Assembly: GCF_029210485.1 (NCBI RefSeq)
Contig: NZ_JARGET010000012.1
Location: 1 to 64,000 of the forward strand
Direction of reading: 5' to 3'
Length of the DNA: 64,000 nucleotides
Origin: Hoeflea sp. YIM 152468
GTDB lineage: Bacteria; Pseudomonadota; Alphaproteobacteria; Rhizobiales; Rhizobiaceae
The first letter of the stretch is position 1; every line of letters starts with the position of its first letter. Positions 1 through 9,262 of this stretch are shown here, piece after piece. A program made the translations under genes and the position numbers. The notes beneath the pieces are model-generated. The model made no database searches. It saw only the letters and a program-made list of their open reading frames with translations, and had not been told where the DNA came from.

Positions 1-79
1 TCTGCTGGCATCGAAGGCGGGGGCCTATATGACCGGCAGTTCGATTACCGTTGATGGCGGCCATTCCATCGGCCGCTGA
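1..79 (+). CDS. SDR-family oxidoreductase, C-terminal fragment
   Basis: Only the last 25 codons lie in the window, ending at TGA 77-79. The visible tail reads ...GAYMTGSSITVDGGHSIGR, which is the classical end of short-chain dehydrogenases (Y-x-T-G-x-x-I-x-V-D-G-G). The NAD(P)-binding and catalytic parts lie upstream of the window, so the substrate cannot be told. The downstream gene starts about 210 bases later on the same strand. Confidence 0.8.
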   Translation, partial: LLASKAGAYMTGSSITVDGGHSIGR

Positions 80-287
80 AACGGTCGCGGCAGGCGGCGG
101 ATGCGACAGAAAATTGCGCGTCAGGCTGATTGCCAACCAGCTGATTGCGCAATGGATGCCCGGCTATGAAATCCATTGACCGCCGCACCGACTGGCTCGA
201 ATACTGGTGCAGGGCATGGGTGGAGAAAGCCTGTGATTGGTTGCGGTTCCGGTCTGAGCGGAATTGGCATGGTTTGAGGAGACCACA

Positions 288-3200
288 ATGACTGCGCATG
301 ATGTTTCGCTCGACGACAAGTTCGATCTTTCCAAAGACCGGATTTTTGTGACCGGATCGCAGGCGGTGGTTCGTCTCCTGATGATGCAGCATGAGCGCGA
401 CCGCCTCTCGGGGCTTAACACTGCCGGTTTCGTTTCCGGCTATCGCGGGTCGCCGCTGGGTGGCCTGGACCAGCAGATCATGCATGCGCAAAGGTCTCTG
501 TCCCAGCGCAACATCGTGTTCCAGCCTGGCCTGAACGAGGAACTGGCTGCGACGGCTTGCTGGGGATCACAACAGACTGAATTGGACGGATTCGGCAAGT
601 ATGATGGTGTGTTTGCGCTCTGGTATGGCAAGGGCCCCGGCGTGGACCGTTCCGGAGATGTGTTCCGTCACGCGAACCTGGCCGGATCATCCCGGTATGG
701 GGGCGTGCTGGCCCTGATGGGGGATGATCACACTGCGGAAAGCTCGACCAACGCCCATCAGACCGAATTCAATTTCGTTGACACGATGATCCCCATCCTC
801 AATCCGGCCGGTGTGCAGGAAATGATCGACTACGGCCTGCACGGGTTTGCGATGTCACGTTTCGCCGGAACCTGGGCGGCACTGAAGTGCGTCAAGGACA
901 ACGTAGAATCGACCGCATCGGTGGATGCAGGGCTTGACCGGCTGAAAATCATTCTGCCGGAAACAGCGTTGCCGCCGGGCGGGCTCAACATTCGTGCGCA
1001 TGATCTCGATTTCCTTGGCCAGGAAATGCGCCTGCATGAGTACAAGCGTGACGCCGCGAGCGCCTATATCCGCGCCAACGGACTGAACCGGATGATCTAT
1101 TCGGGTGGTTCCGATGCGAAGATCGGCATCTTGACGGTCGGCAAGAATTACCTGGATGTGCGTCAGGCGCTCGAGGATCTCGGGATAGACGAAGCCCGCG
1201 CCAACCGGATCGGCGTCCGGTTGTTCAAGGTTGCCTGCCCGTGGCCGTTCGACCTTGCTGACATGCGAGACTTCGTCGACGGGCTCGACATGGTCATTGT
1301 GGTCGAAGAAAAGCGCTCGCTTCTGGAAAGCCAATTGCGCGAAGCCCTGTACGGGACCGCGCTTCAGCCCACGGTGGTGGGCAAGCGTGACGAGCGCGGC
1401 GATTGGCTGTTTCCGGTCAAGGGCGCGCTTGATCCCAATGATATCGCGGTTGCGGTGGGGGAGCGCGTGCTCAAGGTCATCGGCCACTCCGAAGACATCG
1501 ACGCCAAGGTCAAGCGCATTCGCCAGTTTCAAAGCATGCTGGCAAGCGTCACCGAGGTGGCTTCGCGCACACCGTATTTCTGTTCAGGCTGTCCGCACAA
1601 CAGCTCAACCAAAGTTCCCGAGGGGTCGGTTGCCGCAGCCGGGATCGGTTGTCACTTCATGGCATTGTGGATGGATCGCGACACCACCGGTTTCACCCAG
1701 ATGGGTGGCGAGGGAGCGCAATGGGTCGGGCAGGCGCCTTTCACCTCGCGTGAGCACATCTTTCAGAATCTTGGAGATGGTACCTACAATCACTCCGGTG
1801 TACTGGCCTTGCGGTTCGCCATCGCTTCGGATGCAAACATCACCTATAAAATTCTCTATAATGATGCTGTGGCGATGACCGGCGGACAGCCTCACGAGGG
1901 AAGCCTTAGCGTCGATGCGATCGCCCGCCAGGTCTGGGCCGAAGGCGTGCAACGGATCGCGTTGGTCAGTGATGAGCCGGACCGCTATGCGCCGGGCACT
2001 GCCTGGCCGCCGATGATGAGTTTTCACCACCGTTCCGAGATGGATGCCGTGCAACGTGAGCTGCGTGGTGTGCCCGGGGTAACCGTTCTGATCTACGACC
2101 AGACCTGTGCCGCCGAGAAGCGCCGCCGCAGGAAGCGTGGCACCTACCCCGATCCGGACAAGAGGGTGATCATCAACGAACTTGTGTGCGAAGGCTGTGG
2201 CGATTGCGGCGTTCAGTCAAACTGCGTGTCGATCCAGCCTGTGGAGACCGAGTTCGGGCGCAAGCGCCGGATCGATCAGTCCAGCTGCAACAAGGATTTT
2301 TCCTGTGTGGATGGCTTTTGCCCGTCCTTTGTCACCGTGCATGGAGCGCGCATCCGCAAGGTTGATACCAATGTGCTCGCATCAGCCCCGGACCCGTTGG
2401 CCGGGGTGCCGGAGCCGGCTCTTGCTCCCCTTGAGCAGGGGTGGGCATCCATTATCGATGGTGTCGGCGGCACCGGTGTGGTCACCATCGGGGCAATACT
2501 GGGAATGGCGGCACACCTTGAAGGCAAGGGATGCGGGATGATTGACATGGCGGGTCTGGCGCAGAAGGGCGGCGCGGTCTACTCGCATGTCCGCATTGCC
2601 CGCAGGCCCGAGGATATCCATGCGATCCGGATATCGGCTGGCAAGGCCGATCTCATTCTGGGCTGTGATCTGGTGGTTTCCGGGTCACGGAAAGTTCTGA
2701 CTTCAGTCCGCGAAGGTGAAACAGCCTTTCTGGTCAATACTAACGAAGTCATGCCGGGCGATTTCACTCGCAACGCCGATTTTTCACTGCCGACCGAGCG
2801 GCTCAAGCGGGCCATCGTGAAGGCAGCCGGCGCTGATCGCACCAGCTTTTTCGACGCCACCTTTGCCGCCACGCGGCTTTTCGGAAATGCAATCGCCGCC
2901 AACATGTTCATGCTCGGCATGGCGTCGCAAAAGGGCGCCTTGCCGCTGTCACCGAAGTCTGTCGAGCAGGCCATCACACTCAACGGCCAGGCAATTGCCA
3001 TGAACATAGCCGCTTTCCGGTGGGGCCGAAAAGCCGGGCACGATCCCCAGTCGGTGGAAGCGCTGGTCTCTGACCGGGCAGCCGGGGCTGAAACGGCGAG
3101 CGTGGAAACCGTGGCGGATCTTATCGATCGCCGTGCCGACTTCCTCCAAGCCTATCAAAACAAGGCCTGGGCTGCAAAGTACCGCAACCTCCTCACCCCG

Positions 3201-3770
3201 CTTGTCGAGGCTGAAACGCTTGCTTCGGGCCAGCCTGGCGCTGCGTCGGAGGCGGCTGCAAGATCACTGTTCAAACTGATGGCGATCAAGGATGAATACG
3301 AAGTGGCGCGGCTCTACAGCGATGGCAGCTTCAAGCGCCAACTCAGCAAGCAGTTCGAGAGCTACGGCAAACTCGAGTATCATATGGCGCCGCCGGTGCT
3401 GGGCAGAAAGGATGCAGACGGTCATCCCGTAAAGTCCGCCTTCGGGGCCGGCGTGAGCGTGCTGTTTCCGGTGCTTTCCGCATTGAAATTTCTGCGCGGC
3501 ACGCCTCTGGATGTGTTTGGCTACAGCCGTGAACGACGGATGGAACGGCATATGCTGTCAGAGTTCATTGGCGAGCTGACGCAAATGACCAGTGTCCTTG
3601 ATCGTCGAAACATCACGGATATAGCATGTTTCCTGAGTTACCCCCAGAGTATTAGGGGGTATGGCCATGTTAAGGAGCGTAACAAGGCTGATGCGTATGT
3701 TAAAAAGAACGAAATGAAGGGATCTATTCTTTCTGGGTCTTCTAAACTTAGCGCGCTTGCCGCAGAGTAA
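288..3770 (+). CDS. Indolepyruvate ferredoxin oxidoreductase, fused single chain
   Basis: Oxidative decarboxylation of indolepyruvate and other aryl or branched 2-oxo acids to acyl-CoA with ferredoxin as acceptor, in the cytoplasm. At 1160 aa it is the single-chain type found in proteobacteria, joining the thiamine-diphosphate subunit to the gamma-type subunit. Visible marks are CSGCPHNSS near residue 432, the cysteine groups CEGCGDC (about 634) and CNKDFSCVDGFC (about 668), and a glycine-rich GVGGTGVVTIGA stretch starting the gamma domain (about 725). ATG 288 is preferred over TTG 264 because GAGGAG at 276-281 sits six bases upstream of it. The last roughly 55 codons use rarer, more A/T-rich codons (ATA, TTA, AGG, CTT, TCT) than the rest of the gene. 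It stands alone, with no second subunit next to it. Confidence 0.9.
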   Translation: MTAHDVSLDDKFDLSKDRIFVTGSQAVVRLLMMQHERDRLSGLNTAGFVSGYRGSPLGGLDQQIMHAQRSLSQRNIVFQPGLNEELAATACWGSQQTELDGFGKYDGVFALWYGKGPGVDRSGDVFRHANLAGSSRYGGVLALMGDDHTAESSTNAHQTEFNFVDTMIPILNPAGVQEMIDYGLHGFAMSRFAGTWAALKCVKDNVESTASVDAGLDRLKIILPETALPPGGLNIRAHDLDFLGQEMRLHEYKRDAASAYIRANGLNRMIYSGGSDAKIGILTVGKNYLDVRQALEDLGIDEARANRIGVRLFKVACPWPFDLADMRDFVDGLDMVIVVEEKRSLLESQLREALYGTALQPTVVGKRDERGDWLFPVKGALDPNDIAVAVGERVLKVIGHSEDIDAKVKRIRQFQSMLASVTEVASRTPYFCSGCPHNSSTKVPEGSVAAAGIGCHFMALWMDRDTTGFTQMGGEGAQWVGQAPFTSREHIFQNLGDGTYNHSGVLALRFAIASDANITYKILYNDAVAMTGGQPHEGSLSVDAIARQVWAEGVQRIALVSDEPDRYAPGTAWPPMMSFHHRSEMDAVQRELRGVPGVTVLIYDQTCAAEKRRRRKRGTYPDPDKRVIINELVCEGCGDCGVQSNCVSIQPVETEFGRKRRIDQSSCNKDFSCVDGFCPSFVTVHGARIRKVDTNVLASAPDPLAGVPEPALAPLEQGWASIIDGVGGTGVVTIGAILGMAAHLEGKGCGMIDMAGLAQKGGAVYSHVRIARRPEDIHAIRISAGKADLILGCDLVVSGSRKVLTSVREGETAFLVNTNEVMPGDFTRNADFSLPTERLKRAIVKAAGADRTSFFDATFAATRLFGNAIAANMFMLGMASQKGALPLSPKSVEQAITLNGQAIAMNIAAFRWGRKAGHDPQSVEALVSDRAAGAETASVETVADLIDRRADFLQAYQNKAWAAKYRNLLTPLVEAETLASGQPGAASEAAARSLFKLMAIKDEYEVARLYSDGSFKRQLSKQFESYGKLEYHMAPPVLGRKDADGHPVKSAFGAGVSVLFPVLSALKFLRGTPLDVFGYSRERRMERHMLSEFIGELTQMTSVLDRRNITDIACFLSYPQSIRGYGHVKERNKADAYVKKNEMKGSILSGSSKLSALAAE

Positions 3771-3928
3771 CTGGTTTTTCAGCTGGATGGGGCGTTGTTG
3801 TTCTTGATTTTGTGATCAAGGATTTCAAACCTAATTGCTTGAGACTGTTTCAGATTTCGGGTTTCGGATAAATGTGTTCTTAAGACAACCCTGATAGATT
3901 GCCAGTACAAATCCAAGGGTTAGTGTTC

Positions 3929-6259
3929 ATGCAAGCGGCAGACAACACATCATTTGCGGCCGATGTCCGGCTTTCCTTCGTGGTCTCGCTCTATCAGCAG
4001 CGCGGCACGTTGTTTGCCGGCATGATAGCCCATGTGGTGACAACAATGGCAGTCTATCTCCGCATTGACGATCCGTTCTATCTCTATGCAGCCTTGGCTC
4101 TTTTCGTTGTCTGGACCGTTCGCAACATCGACATGATGGTGTTCGACCGGTTGCAGAAGGCCAATTTCAAGATGGCCAATACGCTGCACTGGGAAAAGCG
4201 TTATGTAACCGGATCGTTTATCACGTGCTCCATCCTGGGCACGATATGCGGACATGCTCTGGTCGTCGCTCAGGATCCCTTTGCCGAGCTTGTGACGATT
4301 TCCGTGACCATGGCGAGCATGATCTCCGTCGTCGGGCGGAATTTCGGATCACGATTGAATGTCGACATGATCGTTCTGGCTGCCTGTCTGCCGATGATGG
4401 CCGGCTTGTTGCTGGCCCGCGATCCCTACATGATCCTGATGGCGCTTCTGCTGCTGCCGCTTTTCCTGACCACGCGTTCGATGGCAAATGGCGTTCGTGA
4501 TTTCCTGTTCAATTCGGTAACGGCCGAACGGGAAACGGCGGAAATTGCCGAGCGGTTCGACACGGCGCTCAACAACATGTCGCATGGATTGTTCATGCTG
4601 GACGGTGACGGCCGAATTGAAGTGGCCAACCGCAAGGCGCGCGAGTTCTTCAACATCGACGAGACCACCAAGCTGACAGGCCGTGCCTTGAAAGCAACCC
4701 TGAGGCTGGGGGTCCGGAATGGTATTGTTGCGACGGAAAACTTCGCCCAGATCAATCAGCACCTCACAAACCTGATCAATGGCCGTGACGACCGTGCGCT
4801 GGTCCGCGTCAATAAAAACTCCTGGCTCGAGTTCAGCGCCCGTTACCGGGGTGAAAAGGGCGTGGTGCTGATCTTTGAGGATGTGTCGGACCGTATTCAG
4901 TCGGAAAAACGCATTCTTCACATGGCTCGCTTTGACAATCTGACCGGATTGCCAAACCGGTCATGGTTCAAAGAGGTCGTGGAACTGAAAATCGCCAAGG
5001 CGGAGCCAGGTCAAAATCTGGCGCTGGCTGTCCTCGATATTGACGATTTCAAGTATGTCAACGATTCCATGGGGCATGTCAGCGGCGACAAGCTGTTGAT
5101 CGCCATCGCCAACAGACTTCGGTCGCTTTCCAGACAGAAGTTTGTGAACTCGCGTTTTGGCGGCGATGAATTCGTCCTGTTTATTCCCGATGTCAAGGAT
5201 GCCGAAGACCTGGTGTCGACCATGAATCATGTCATTGACACGCTGCGCGGCACCTACATTATCGACGGGCATAAACTGTTCATCAGCCTGTCAGGCGGTG
5301 TGGTCATGGCTCCGGTCGACGGTGTGCAGATCGAAGAATTGCACATTCAGGCCGATCTCGCCCTGTATGAAGCCAAACGTCGGGACAAGGACCGCTGGAC
5401 CTTGTTCGAGAAATCCATGGATCTGCGGTACTCGGACCGGCAGCGGATGAAGGCAGCCCTTCGTGAAGCGATCCGGACCCAGACGATGAATCTGTTCTAT
5501 CAGCCGATGTTCAATGCGGCCGGCACCCGGATTGTTGGTGCTGAAGCATTGTCCCGGTGGACGCACCCGGAACTCGGATCGGTGTCACCGGCTGTGTATA
5601 TTCCGCTTGCCGAGGAGATGGGGATTGTTAGCGAGCTGACCCGATGTGTGGTTGAACGTGCGGTGCAGGATGCAGCCAATTGGCCCCGAAATCTGTTTGT
5701 ATCAGTCAACCTGTCAGCCCACGATCTGAATGACCGCGGGATCGTTTCGGTGATTGCCGACGCGCTTGATCGCGCAAACCTGCCGGCGGAGCGGCTGCAA
5801 CTGGAGATTACCGAAAGCGGGATCATGAATGATCTCGACAACGCACGCGAGATCCTCACCGAACTTAGAGCGATGGGAATGTCCATTGCCATTGATGATT
5901 TCGGCACTGGTTACTCTAGCCTGAGTTACCTCGACATGTTGCCGCTCAACAAGGTCAAGATCGACCGGTCCTTTGTTCGAGATCTGACCAAGGATGCAAA
6001 AAAGATGAAACTGTTGAGAGGCGTGGTTCACCTGGCCCGGGAGCTTGGGCTGGAGGTTGTGGTCGAAGGCGTCGAGACGGAAGATCAGCTGGAAATGATC
6101 CGCGAGAACAAGTGCGCGGATATCATTCAAGGCTACATTTTTGGTGTGCCAATGCCCGCAACCGCGTTTGTCGAGCTGGTAGGGAAAATGTCCGGGCACC
6201 CCAAAAGACCGACTTTGGAGAGCCATGTGACGCAGGCAGATGGATCCTGTAACAGCTGA
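3929..6259 (+). CDS. Membrane-anchored PAS-GGDEF-EAL cyclic-di-GMP enzyme
   Basis: Makes and/or breaks the second messenger c-di-GMP at the inner membrane. The 776-residue protein begins with several hydrophobic helices (about residues 25-200), then a PAS-like domain (about 210-330, with NMSHGLFMLDGDGRI), a GGDEF domain with an intact GGDEF signature near residue 410, and an EAL domain with intact EAL near 537 and DDFGTGYSSLSYL further on. Both catalytic signatures look complete, so neither activity can be excluded from sequence. ATG 3929 with AAGGG at 3914-3918 is a better start than TTG 3899. It is followed on the same strand by the FeeM-like acyltransferase, but the 218-base gap with a CtrA-like site suggests separate transcription. 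Confidence 0.92.
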   Translation: MQAADNTSFAADVRLSFVVSLYQQRGTLFAGMIAHVVTTMAVYLRIDDPFYLYAALALFVVWTVRNIDMMVFDRLQKANFKMANTLHWEKRYVTGSFITCSILGTICGHALVVAQDPFAELVTISVTMASMISVVGRNFGSRLNVDMIVLAACLPMMAGLLLARDPYMILMALLLLPLFLTTRSMANGVRDFLFNSVTAERETAEIAERFDTALNNMSHGLFMLDGDGRIEVANRKAREFFNIDETTKLTGRALKATLRLGVRNGIVATENFAQINQHLTNLINGRDDRALVRVNKNSWLEFSARYRGEKGVVLIFEDVSDRIQSEKRILHMARFDNLTGLPNRSWFKEVVELKIAKAEPGQNLALAVLDIDDFKYVNDSMGHVSGDKLLIAIANRLRSLSRQKFVNSRFGGDEFVLFIPDVKDAEDLVSTMNHVIDTLRGTYIIDGHKLFISLSGGVVMAPVDGVQIEELHIQADLALYEAKRRDKDRWTLFEKSMDLRYSDRQRMKAALREAIRTQTMNLFYQPMFNAAGTRIVGAEALSRWTHPELGSVSPAVYIPLAEEMGIVSELTRCVVERAVQDAANWPRNLFVSVNLSAHDLNDRGIVSVIADALDRANLPAERLQLEITESGIMNDLDNAREILTELRAMGMSIAIDDFGTGYSSLSYLDMLPLNKVKIDRSFVRDLTKDAKKMKLLRGVVHLARELGLEVVVEGVETEDQLEMIRENKCADIIQGYIFGVPMPATAFVELVGKMSGHPKRPTLESHVTQADGSCNS

Positions 6260-6377
6260 CCAGAGGATCCGGAGCCGCGCTCTGCGCCGCATGACGCCGG
6301 ATACACAACCTGAATTCATACAGGCTCTTTTTTACAGGCGTATTGTTTTGACTAAGTAATCTGACCCTTCGTTAACC

Positions 6378-6392
6378 TTAACAGGTAGTTAA
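6378..6392 (+). promoter_or_regulatory. CtrA-like binding site (TTAA-N7-TTAA)
   Basis: The sequence TTAACAGGTAGTTAA matches the full CtrA consensus of two TTAA half-sites seven bases apart, and a further TTAA lies at 6372-6375. It sits about 85 bases before the FeeM-like gene. CtrA is the master cell-cycle regulator of most alphaproteobacteria; binding here is inferred from the motif alone. Confidence 0.55.
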
Positions 6393-6477
6393 TAAGTCTT
6401 AGAGACTGTCCTGAGATTGATTAATACAAATTTAACGATAAGCTTTCCTCGTGCGAAACGACGGGGACTTGTCATCA

Positions 6478-7245
6478 ATGGCTCATGCCGCTCAGGCCAA
6501 AATTTCAGGGTTCAGCGCAAACGTGATGCGCTTTCTCGAGAGTATCGAATATCGTCGAATTGAAAGCGCGGACGACCTCGAAGACATCGCCCGACTTCGC
6601 TACAAGGCCTTCACCACGGTGGGCCTGGCACGGGAAAATCGGGATTCCTTGCTGATCGACGAGTTGGACTTCAAGCCCAATGCCCATGTGATGGGAATAT
6701 TCTTTGATGAGCAGCTCGTTTCCACCATCCGCGTGCATCACGTCACCGCAGCCCATCGTGACGGCGTCGCCGTGGCGCAATTTCCGGATGTCATGCACCC
6801 GCTGCTGGATGCGGGCAAGACCTTCATTGATCCGGTTCGGTTTGCTGCTGATCCGGAAATCATGCGTGAGTATCCGGCGTTGCCGTACCTCACCTTACGC
6901 GTTGCAACCATGGCGACGGTCTATTTCGATGTGGATTTCTGCCTTTCGGTCACCAAGCCTAATCACCGGGCATTCTACAAGCGCGTGTTTCAATCCATCG
7001 AACTGGCGGGCCCGCGCTATGTCGAGCAATACCAAAATCATCTCGAGCTGCAGGGTGCAAATGCACATGAGCTGAAGAGAACCCTGTTTGAACGCTATCC
7101 ATTTTTCCAGTCACAGCCGCATGAGCGCAAACTGATGTTCGCTCCGCGCGAGGAACTGGGTCTTCCGCCGCTGACAATTCGCCCCACCGCAAAATATGCA
7201 GTCGAGCGCGCCCGCGGTGCAATGCGCCTGCCCGAATTGCTGTAA
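6478..7245 (+). CDS. FeeM-like N-acyl amino acid synthase / GNAT-type acyltransferase
   Basis: Probably transfers a fatty acyl group from an acyl carrier protein to an amine or amino acid; the substrate is unknown. Family resemblance is to the FeeM N-acyltransferase fold, a relative of LuxI-type acyl-homoserine lactone synthases: an N-terminal RRIESADDLEDIARLRYKAF stretch, a central DELD...STIRVHHV block, and the conserved-looking core YLTLRVATMATVYFDVDFCLS followed by VTKPNHRAFYKRVF. No signal peptide or membrane segment. ATG 6478 (255 aa), preceded by ACGGGGA, is chosen over GTG 6451, which would add nine residues. No LuxR-type regulator adjoins it. The call is from motif recognition, so the family is fairly safe and the product is not. 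Confidence 0.7.
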   Translation: MAHAAQAKISGFSANVMRFLESIEYRRIESADDLEDIARLRYKAFTTVGLARENRDSLLIDELDFKPNAHVMGIFFDEQLVSTIRVHHVTAAHRDGVAVAQFPDVMHPLLDAGKTFIDPVRFAADPEIMREYPALPYLTLRVATMATVYFDVDFCLSVTKPNHRAFYKRVFQSIELAGPRYVEQYQNHLELQGANAHELKRTLFERYPFFQSQPHERKLMFAPREELGLPPLTIRPTAKYAVERARGAMRLPELL

Positions 7246-7374
7246 ATGGCCAGCTGAGCGAAGGTTTTCCGCGAGTTCCGGTTGTTTTGCAACGGGACTG
7301 TGACCGGATGTCCATTGCACAATGGTTGGGGTTTGTGTAATCCCTCGTTGAAATGCCAATTGGGGAGTTACAGC

Positions 7375-7599
7375 ATGGCTGAACAAATGAACGGTCCTGT
7401 CGAAACCGGCGCTGCTATGGATTATTCCGAGCACGAAAAAACCTACACCAGATTTCTTGTCGGGGCGAAATACGCCGTCATCTTCAATGTCGCGCTGCTG
7501 ATTGGTATGGCAGTGTATTTTTTCACCGGAGCAGGCGCCATCACGGCATTCTTGCTGTTCCTGGTGCTCATCATTGGCGCCAGTATCCTTTCCCGCTGA
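7375..7599 (+). CDS. aa3-type cytochrome c oxidase subunit IV
   Basis: A 74-residue membrane protein matching the bacterial aa3 oxidase subunit IV family, whose members begin with an acidic GPVETGAxMDYSEHEKTY-like segment and carry one or two hydrophobic helices; both are visible here (helices about residues 33-72). It is an accessory, non-catalytic subunit of the inner-membrane terminal oxidase. ATG 7375 with GGGGAG at 7362-7367 is the start; an upstream in-frame extension to 7282 lacks family similarity. It lies directly before pntAA, an arrangement common in rhizobia, although the main oxidase genes are not in the window. Confidence 0.88.
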   Translation: MAEQMNGPVETGAAMDYSEHEKTYTRFLVGAKYAVIFNVALLIGMAVYFFTGAGAITAFLLFLVLIIGASILSR

Positions 7600-7681
7600 A
7601 ATATTCGCCGCGGGTTTGGTTGCGGATCCCTGGTGATCCGTCATGGCTCGTCTCATCCTGTTTGCTAGAGGAGGGGCTCTC

Positions 7682-8833
7682 GTGGGCGCCATAGTTTTTG
7701 TAGCCAAAGAGTCAGATCAGCTCGAGTCGCGTGTCGCAGCTTCGCCGGAGACGGTGAAGAAAATGACCGCGCTTGGCCTGGATGTCGTCGTCCAAAAAGG
7801 CGCTGGCGAAAAATCCCGGATTGCCGATGCGGATTTTGTTGCAGCCGGAGCCAGAACCGGTACCGCTGCTGATGCCAAGAAGGCCGATGTGGTGCTGCGC
7901 GTGCGCCGGCCCTCCAGCAGCGACATGAAATCGCTGAAATCCGGTGCAATCGTGCTTGCGCAGATGGACCCTTACGGCAATGAAGAGGCGCTTGCGGCAT
8001 TGGCGAAAGCCGGTGTGACAAGTTTTGCCATGGAACTGATGCCGCGCATCACCCGCGCACAATCGATGGACGTTCTGTCGTCGCAGGCAAACCTGGCCGG
8101 GTATCAGGCCGTTATTGAAGCAGCCCATACATTTGACCGGGCGATGCCGATGATGATGACGGCAGCGGGGACGGTGCCCGCAGCAAAGGTCTTCGTCATG
8201 GGCGCCGGGGTCGCGGGCTTGCAGGCGATCGCCACAGCCCGCCGTCTTGGCGCAGCGGTTTCGGCCACCGACGTGCGTCCGGCTGCCAAGGAACAGGTTG
8301 CCTCGCTCGGGGCGAAGTTCATCGCGGTCGAAGACGATGAATTCAAGGCGGCCGAAACATCCGGCGGCTATGCCAAGGAAATGTCGAAGGATTATCAGGC
8401 CAAACAAGCCGCCCTGGTGGCCGATCACATCTCCAAGCAGGACATCGTCATCACGACAGCCCTTATTCCCGGCCGCCCCGCTCCGAAGCTGATCTCCCGC
8501 GACATGCTCAAGAGCATGCGTCTGGGTTCGGTCGCTGTCGATCTGGCGGTCGAACGCGGTGGCAACATCGAGGGCTCCAAGCCAGGTGACACGGTCACTG
8601 TCGAAGGTGTCACCGTGATCGGTATTCTCAATATGGCGGGTCAGATCGCGGCAAGCGCATCGCTGCTTTATGCCAAAAACCTTCTGACCTTCCTCGATAC
8701 AATGATCGACAAGGACACCAAGACCGTGTCGGTTGATCTTGAGGACGAACTGGTCAAGGCCACTGCGCTGACCCATGGCGGCGCAGTCATTCATCCCGCG
8801 TTTGGCGGCGAAACAAGCAAGGGAGCTGCATGA
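7682..8833 (+). CDS. pntAA: NAD(P) transhydrogenase alpha subunit, NAD-binding part
   Basis: Binds NAD(H) in the proton-translocating transhydrogenase, which uses the proton gradient to move hydride from NADH to NADP+. The 383-residue soluble component shows the alanine dehydrogenase/PNT N-terminal domain ([19 protein letters not shown]) and a Rossmann domain with [18 protein letters not shown] (about residues 170-187). The start is GTG 7682, because AGAGGAGGGG at 7667-7676 immediately precedes it and homologues begin [10 protein letters not shown]; an ATG at 7643 would add 13 residues without family support. First gene of a three-gene operon, overlapping the next gene by four bases. Confidence 0.92.
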   Translation: MGAIVFVAKESDQLESRVAASPETVKKMTALGLDVVVQKGAGEKSRIADADFVAAGARTGTAADAKKADVVLRVRRPSSSDMKSLKSGAIVLAQMDPYGNEEALAALAKAGVTSFAMELMPRITRAQSMDVLSSQANLAGYQAVIEAAHTFDRAMPMMMTAAGTVPAAKVFVMGAGVAGLQAIATARRLGAAVSATDVRPAAKEQVASLGAKFIAVEDDEFKAAETSGGYAKEMSKDYQAKQAALVADHISKQDIVITTALIPGRPAPKLISRDMLKSMRLGSVAVDLAVERGGNIEGSKPGDTVTVEGVTVIGILNMAGQIAASASLLYAKNLLTFLDTMIDKDTKTVSVDLEDELVKATALTHGGAVIHPAFGGETSKGAA

Positions 8834-9252
8834 TGGCAGGGTCAGCACTCGATACCGCTCTTGAAACCCTCGAGCAGGCTGTGGGCGCGGTGCGCGCAGC
8901 CGCGGAGAATGCCGGGCCAGCAGGCGATGGCATCGCAGCAGCCGTGCATGCGGCCAGTGGCGGGGCAATTGACCCGTTCGTTTTCCAGGTGGCGATTTTC
9001 GTCCTGGCGATTTTCGTCGGATACTATGTTGTCTGGTCGGTGACGCCGGCTCTGCACACCCCTTTGATGGCCGTGACCAACGCAATCTCCTCGGTGATTG
9101 TGGTCGGTGCCCTGCTTGCGGTCGGAACATCGCTGTCGGGCTGGGCAACCGGTTTCGGATTTGTGGCGCTGGTGCTTGCATCGGTCAATATATTCGGCGG
9201 CTTCCTCGTCACCCAGCGGATGCTGGCCATGTACAAGAAAAAAGAGAAGTGA
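8830..9252 (+). CDS. pntAB: NAD(P) transhydrogenase alpha subunit, membrane part
   Basis: This 140-residue protein supplies the alpha-side transmembrane helices of the proton channel. After an alanine-rich N-terminal 40 residues it shows the hallmark [22 protein letters not shown] helix region, then two further helices ending in [22 protein letters not shown], the usual C-terminus of the family. In E. coli this segment is fused to the NAD-binding domain; here the alpha subunit is split, as in Rhodospirillum. ATG overlaps the pntAA stop (ATGA), with ATG 8833 as an alternative start. pntB follows after 10 bases. Confidence 0.9.
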   Translation: MMAGSALDTALETLEQAVGAVRAAAENAGPAGDGIAAAVHAASGGAIDPFVFQVAIFVLAIFVGYYVVWSVTPALHTPLMAVTNAISSVIVVGALLAVGTSLSGWATGFGFVALVLASVNIFGGFLVTQRMLAMYKKKEK

Positions 9253-9262
9253 GGGCAGGCTG

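Noticed and set aside
3639-3661. TACCCCC/GGGGGTA hairpin as a terminator
   Set aside because: It is inside the coding sequence, 110 bases before the stop, and has no T-run.
3803-3820. CTTGAT/ATCAAG repeat after the indolepyruvate oxidoreductase gene
   Set aside because: Only six A/T-rich pairs with no T-run; too weak to call a terminator.
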